NCBI GenBank assembly: GCA_948567375.1
Contig: OX419761.1
Span: 17,212,243 to 17,276,242 of the forward strand
Direction of reading: 5' to 3'
DNA from: Lunularia cruciata
Taxonomy: Eukaryota > Streptophyta > Marchantiopsida > Lunulariales > Lunulariaceae
DNA: 64,000 bases
Below, piece by piece: positions 61,291 to 64,000 of this stretch; positions within the stretch are counted from its first letter, which is position 1, and every line of letters begins with the position of its first letter. The position numbers and the translations under genes were made by a program. Under the pieces are notes generated by a model. The model made no database searches. It was not told the origin of the DNA and saw only the letters and a list, made by a program, of their open reading frames with translations.

Positions 61291-61699
61291 GATAAATTCT
61301 TGAACATCTTGTGTCATGTTGGGCCACCACCATTGACGTTGAAGGGTACCCAAGGTCTTGTCTACACCCATGTGACCAGCGATGGGTAAATCATGGGCTT
61401 CTTGAAGGCGCACAAGTCAAAGATCACCTTTGGCTAGAACATAGATCCGGTCAGTATGGAATAGAAGGCCTCCTTGAAGGAGAAGGTGTTGTACTCCTTG
61501 TCACTTGTTGTTAGACGACCATGTACCATTTGGAAGAAGGGATTTTGTTGTAGAGCTAACCAAAACTTGTTATGGATCTTGGGGTCAATTGACACCATCG
61601 TAATTGCTACCGCAATGAGAGGAAGAGACTTCAAATCAGGTTGTCGTGATAGAGCATCAGGGATGACATGGAACCAACCTGGTTTGTACTCAAGTTTGA

Positions 61700-62300
61700 T
61701 GTTAAAAAATTGGAGTTACTCTTCCCATCAATGATGTAGACTCTTCATGTGCTCTAGGTGTAAGGTCTGCAACAATGGCTTGTGATTAGTTTGCATGATC
61801 ACTTGTTTCCCCAAGAGACAATGCCTCCATACCTTGGTGGCATATACCATTGCAAGTTGTTCCCGATCTTGAGCAGAGTAATTTCTTTCAGCTGTATTTA
61901 GTTGGCAAGACACAAAGGCAATGGGATGTAGTCCATCTGGGAATTCTTGTTGCAACACAACTCCAATTGCAAAGTTAGAAGTATCAAAATCAACCACACA
62001 AGGTAGTTGAGGATCATATGGTTGAAGAATGGGTCTTGAAGACACCATATGTTTCAACTTCGGGAATGCTTCTTCATGCTTGGTGTTCCACTAGAAGCTC
62101 AAGTTCTTTCCCAAGAGGTCAGTCAATGGTGCAGCCACATGAGCATAATAGTGGATGAACCGCCGGAAAAAATTGGCCAATCCATTGAATGCCCGTACTT
62201 CTATAACATCCTTTGGGTTAGGCCAATAAGTAATGGCCTTGATCTTCTCTTCTTCCATCTTGATCCCCTCTGAGGAGATCTTATGACCCAAGAAGGTAAC
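61700..62300 (-). pseudogene. RT thumb and RNase H of element A
   Basis: Two frames. The first, 62291-62091, is the RT connection: MGHKISSEGIKMEEEKIKAI, VRAFNGLANFFRRFIHYYA. The second, 62057-61728, is RNase H: CVVDFDTSNFAIGVVLQQEF, LHPIAFVSCQLNTAERNYSA, REQLAMVYA and TNHKPLLQTL. The usual TDHKPL is TNHKPL, another loss of a catalytic Asp by a G-to-A change. The gap 61290-61700 holds the rest of the RNase H to integrase linker, decayed. Confidence 0.75.
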
Positions 62301-62351
62301 CTCCTTTTGCCAAAAGGTACACTTTGACTTCTTGCAATAAAATTTCCATTG

Positions 62352-63270
62352 TCATAGTCGTCTTAGGACGTCTCGCATATGATTCACGTGTTCTGCCTCT
62401 GTCTTGCTATAGATTAAGATATCATCCAAGAACACCACCACTGACCAATCCAATAGTCCATCCAACACCCGATGCATCTGATCCAAGAAGACTGCTAGAG
62501 CATTAGTGAGTCCGAAAGGTAAAACTCTCCACTCTAAATGCCCATACCTTGTGCGAAAGGCAATCTTTTGCACATCCTCTCTATCAATCAAAATTTGCCA
62601 ATAGTCACTACAAAGATCCAACTTGGAAAAGTAATGTGCTCCACTTAGTTGATCAAGCAAGTCATCAATCCGAGGCAAGGGATATGCATTCTTCACGGTT
62701 TGCTTATTGAGCCCACGGTAATCAATATAGAAATGAAGTCCTCCATCCTTCTTTGGAACAAATATTACCGGTGCTCCCCAAGGAGAGGTACTATGTCGTA
62801 TGAAGTCCTTCTCCAACAACTCTGTAAGTGTTGTTTGCAACTCCTCCAACTCCTTTGGTGAGAGCCAATAGGTCGGTCTACTCATTGGAGTACTCCTTGG
62901 CAATAACTCGATCTTGAAGGGCATACTTTGATCGGAGGGTAATCCCTTTGGTAGGTCATCCGGAAACATGTCTACAAATTCCTTAACTATCCGATCAACC
63001 ATTACTTGATGAGGCTCTCGGTCCTTCACAGATTGGTCTTGTGCAATCGGCTTGATCCACACCGCAAATACAGACTTATCTTCCTCTAAAGCTTGCTCTG
63101 TGGCTACTTTACTAACAAAATTCCCTTCTAGGGACTCACCTCTCTTCCAAGTTTGCTCCATGGTTGCTTTCTTGGCAAAATTCCCATCTTGGGCTCCACT
63201 TCCTTCAAGGTTTGCTCTATGGCTAACTTCTCAACAAACTTCCCATCTTGGGACTGACTATTCTTAGGTG
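62352..63270 (-). pseudogene. Reverse transcriptase of element A with repeated linker
   Basis: An open 269-residue frame (63161-62352) gives [68 protein letters not shown] and the catalytic [17 protein letters not shown]. This is the best preserved RT in the window and has no internal stop. Upstream, 63260-63080 encodes three degenerate copies of a roughly 20-residue unit ([36 protein letters not shown]) between protease and RT, with a frameshift between the first and second. Confidence 0.85.
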
Positions 63271-63325
63271 TCTTACTCAGAGGTGCCAAACAATCTAATC
63301 AGAAATTCCTACCTTGGTGTTGTAC

Positions 63326-63994
63326 TTAAATTTGGCGTCGGGTCCAATCAAATTGAACCTTATGATATTCAAGCCAAGGTGGACCCAAAATGATATCATA
63401 GTGTAGAGGTGCCACTACAAATCTCATACACTCCAAATATTCCTTCCCAATCTTGAAGGTAACAAGATGCGAGGTGTGGAATGCAGAACCCTTTCTACCA
63501 TCCGTCATCATCAAACTACTTTTAATCACTGGCTTGATACGAATACCCAATTCTTTTGCTACTTGCATAGACATGCAATTCTCTGAACTTCCAGAATCAA
63601 CCAAAATCCTACAACCCCGATTAGATATCATACCTTGCAAGTGAAGCAAACTTGCATAGGTTGAGCCTTCAATCCCATTGGAACTAATCAAGGTGGCTTG
63701 AATTCTCCTATTGGGATTCCTCATTTCCTTGATCATTCCGCTCCACAACTTCCACTTGGGCAACTTGTCGAGATTGTACATTTTTGAGTGGACATTCAAC
63801 AATGCGATGCTCCAACTGGCAATAATAAAAACAACCACCATTTTGTCACAGTTTCTCCCTATCTGCCGTGCCAAGTGGTCTTTGTTGAATTGCATCAATC
63901 TCCATTGGTGCTGGCTCCACCACTTGTATGTAGTGTATTGGTAGGCTTTGTGGAGGTCAAGGTCAAGACCAAGTTGTTGCCACCAAGGAATCAA
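63326..63994 (-). pseudogene. Protease and gag end of element A (runs off the window)
   Basis: The frame 63994-63326 contains the retroviral-type aspartic protease: RILVDSGSSENCMSMQVAKE with an intact DSG triad, then HYDIILGPPWLEYHKVQFDW. Upstream (about 63840-63790), in another frame, a CCHC-like knuckle CQLEHRIVEC marks the gag end. The frame change there separates gag from pol; it could be decay or a functional shift, and gag itself is outside the window. Confidence 0.75.
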
Positions 63995-64000
63995 AATGTT

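Overview
This window looks like nuclear DNA of a land plant or close streptophyte relative. It contains two intact intron-bearing genes of plant type, a class-3 (mono/diacylglycerol) lipase and a probably plastid-targeted J-domain protein. Most of the rest is a stack of nested, decayed retrotransposons. The introns are short, and several element families here (a retrotransposon carrying a cytosine methyltransferase, and an R2-like non-LTR element) point to a non-flowering lineage, but the species cannot be named from the sequence.

Layout. 0.2-1.0 kb: minus-strand remnant of an R2-like element (family F). 1.2-7.2 kb: no recognised gene; two G-boxes and a 39-bp palindrome. 7.2-9.6 kb: seven-exon lipase gene, minus strand. 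10.9-12.2 kb: another F fragment followed directly by a PIF/Harbinger transposase pseudogene. 13.0-35.5 kb: what I read as one very large, broken Ty3/gypsy element (D1) on the plus strand, in the order 5' LTR, leader, gag with CCHC knuckle, a C5-cytosine DNA methyltransferase domain, RNase H, integrase, PHD finger, 3' LTR. It is interrupted by two copies of an LTR-like repeat (E1, E2), by two chromodomain gypsy elements (B1 minus, B2 plus) and by a 1.1-kb deletion derivative of its own family (D2). 35.5-40.1 kb: GTGTGCA-rich blocks, an unidentified coding remnant and a third decayed B element (B3). 40.1-44.2 kb: AT-rich DNA with two strong hairpins. 44.2-50.5 kb: R2-like element F1 (zinc finger, reverse transcriptase, restriction-like endonuclease), split by a 3-kb family D element (D3) that itself carries a solo B LTR. 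50.96-53.04 kb: six-exon J-protein gene. 53-58.4 kb: nothing recognised. 58.4-64 kb: family D repeat cut by chromodomain gypsy element A (minus strand, running off the window), whose LTR has a dense cluster of heat-shock elements just upstream of its TATA box.

The strongest leads are the methyltransferase and PHD finger in family D, the heat-shock-element array in the LTR of element A, and the R2-like RLE element outside rDNA. All transposon reading frames here are broken by stops or frameshifts. Many of the breaks look like C-to-T or G-to-A changes, as expected of heavily methylated repeats. All identifications are from reading translations by eye; no search was run.
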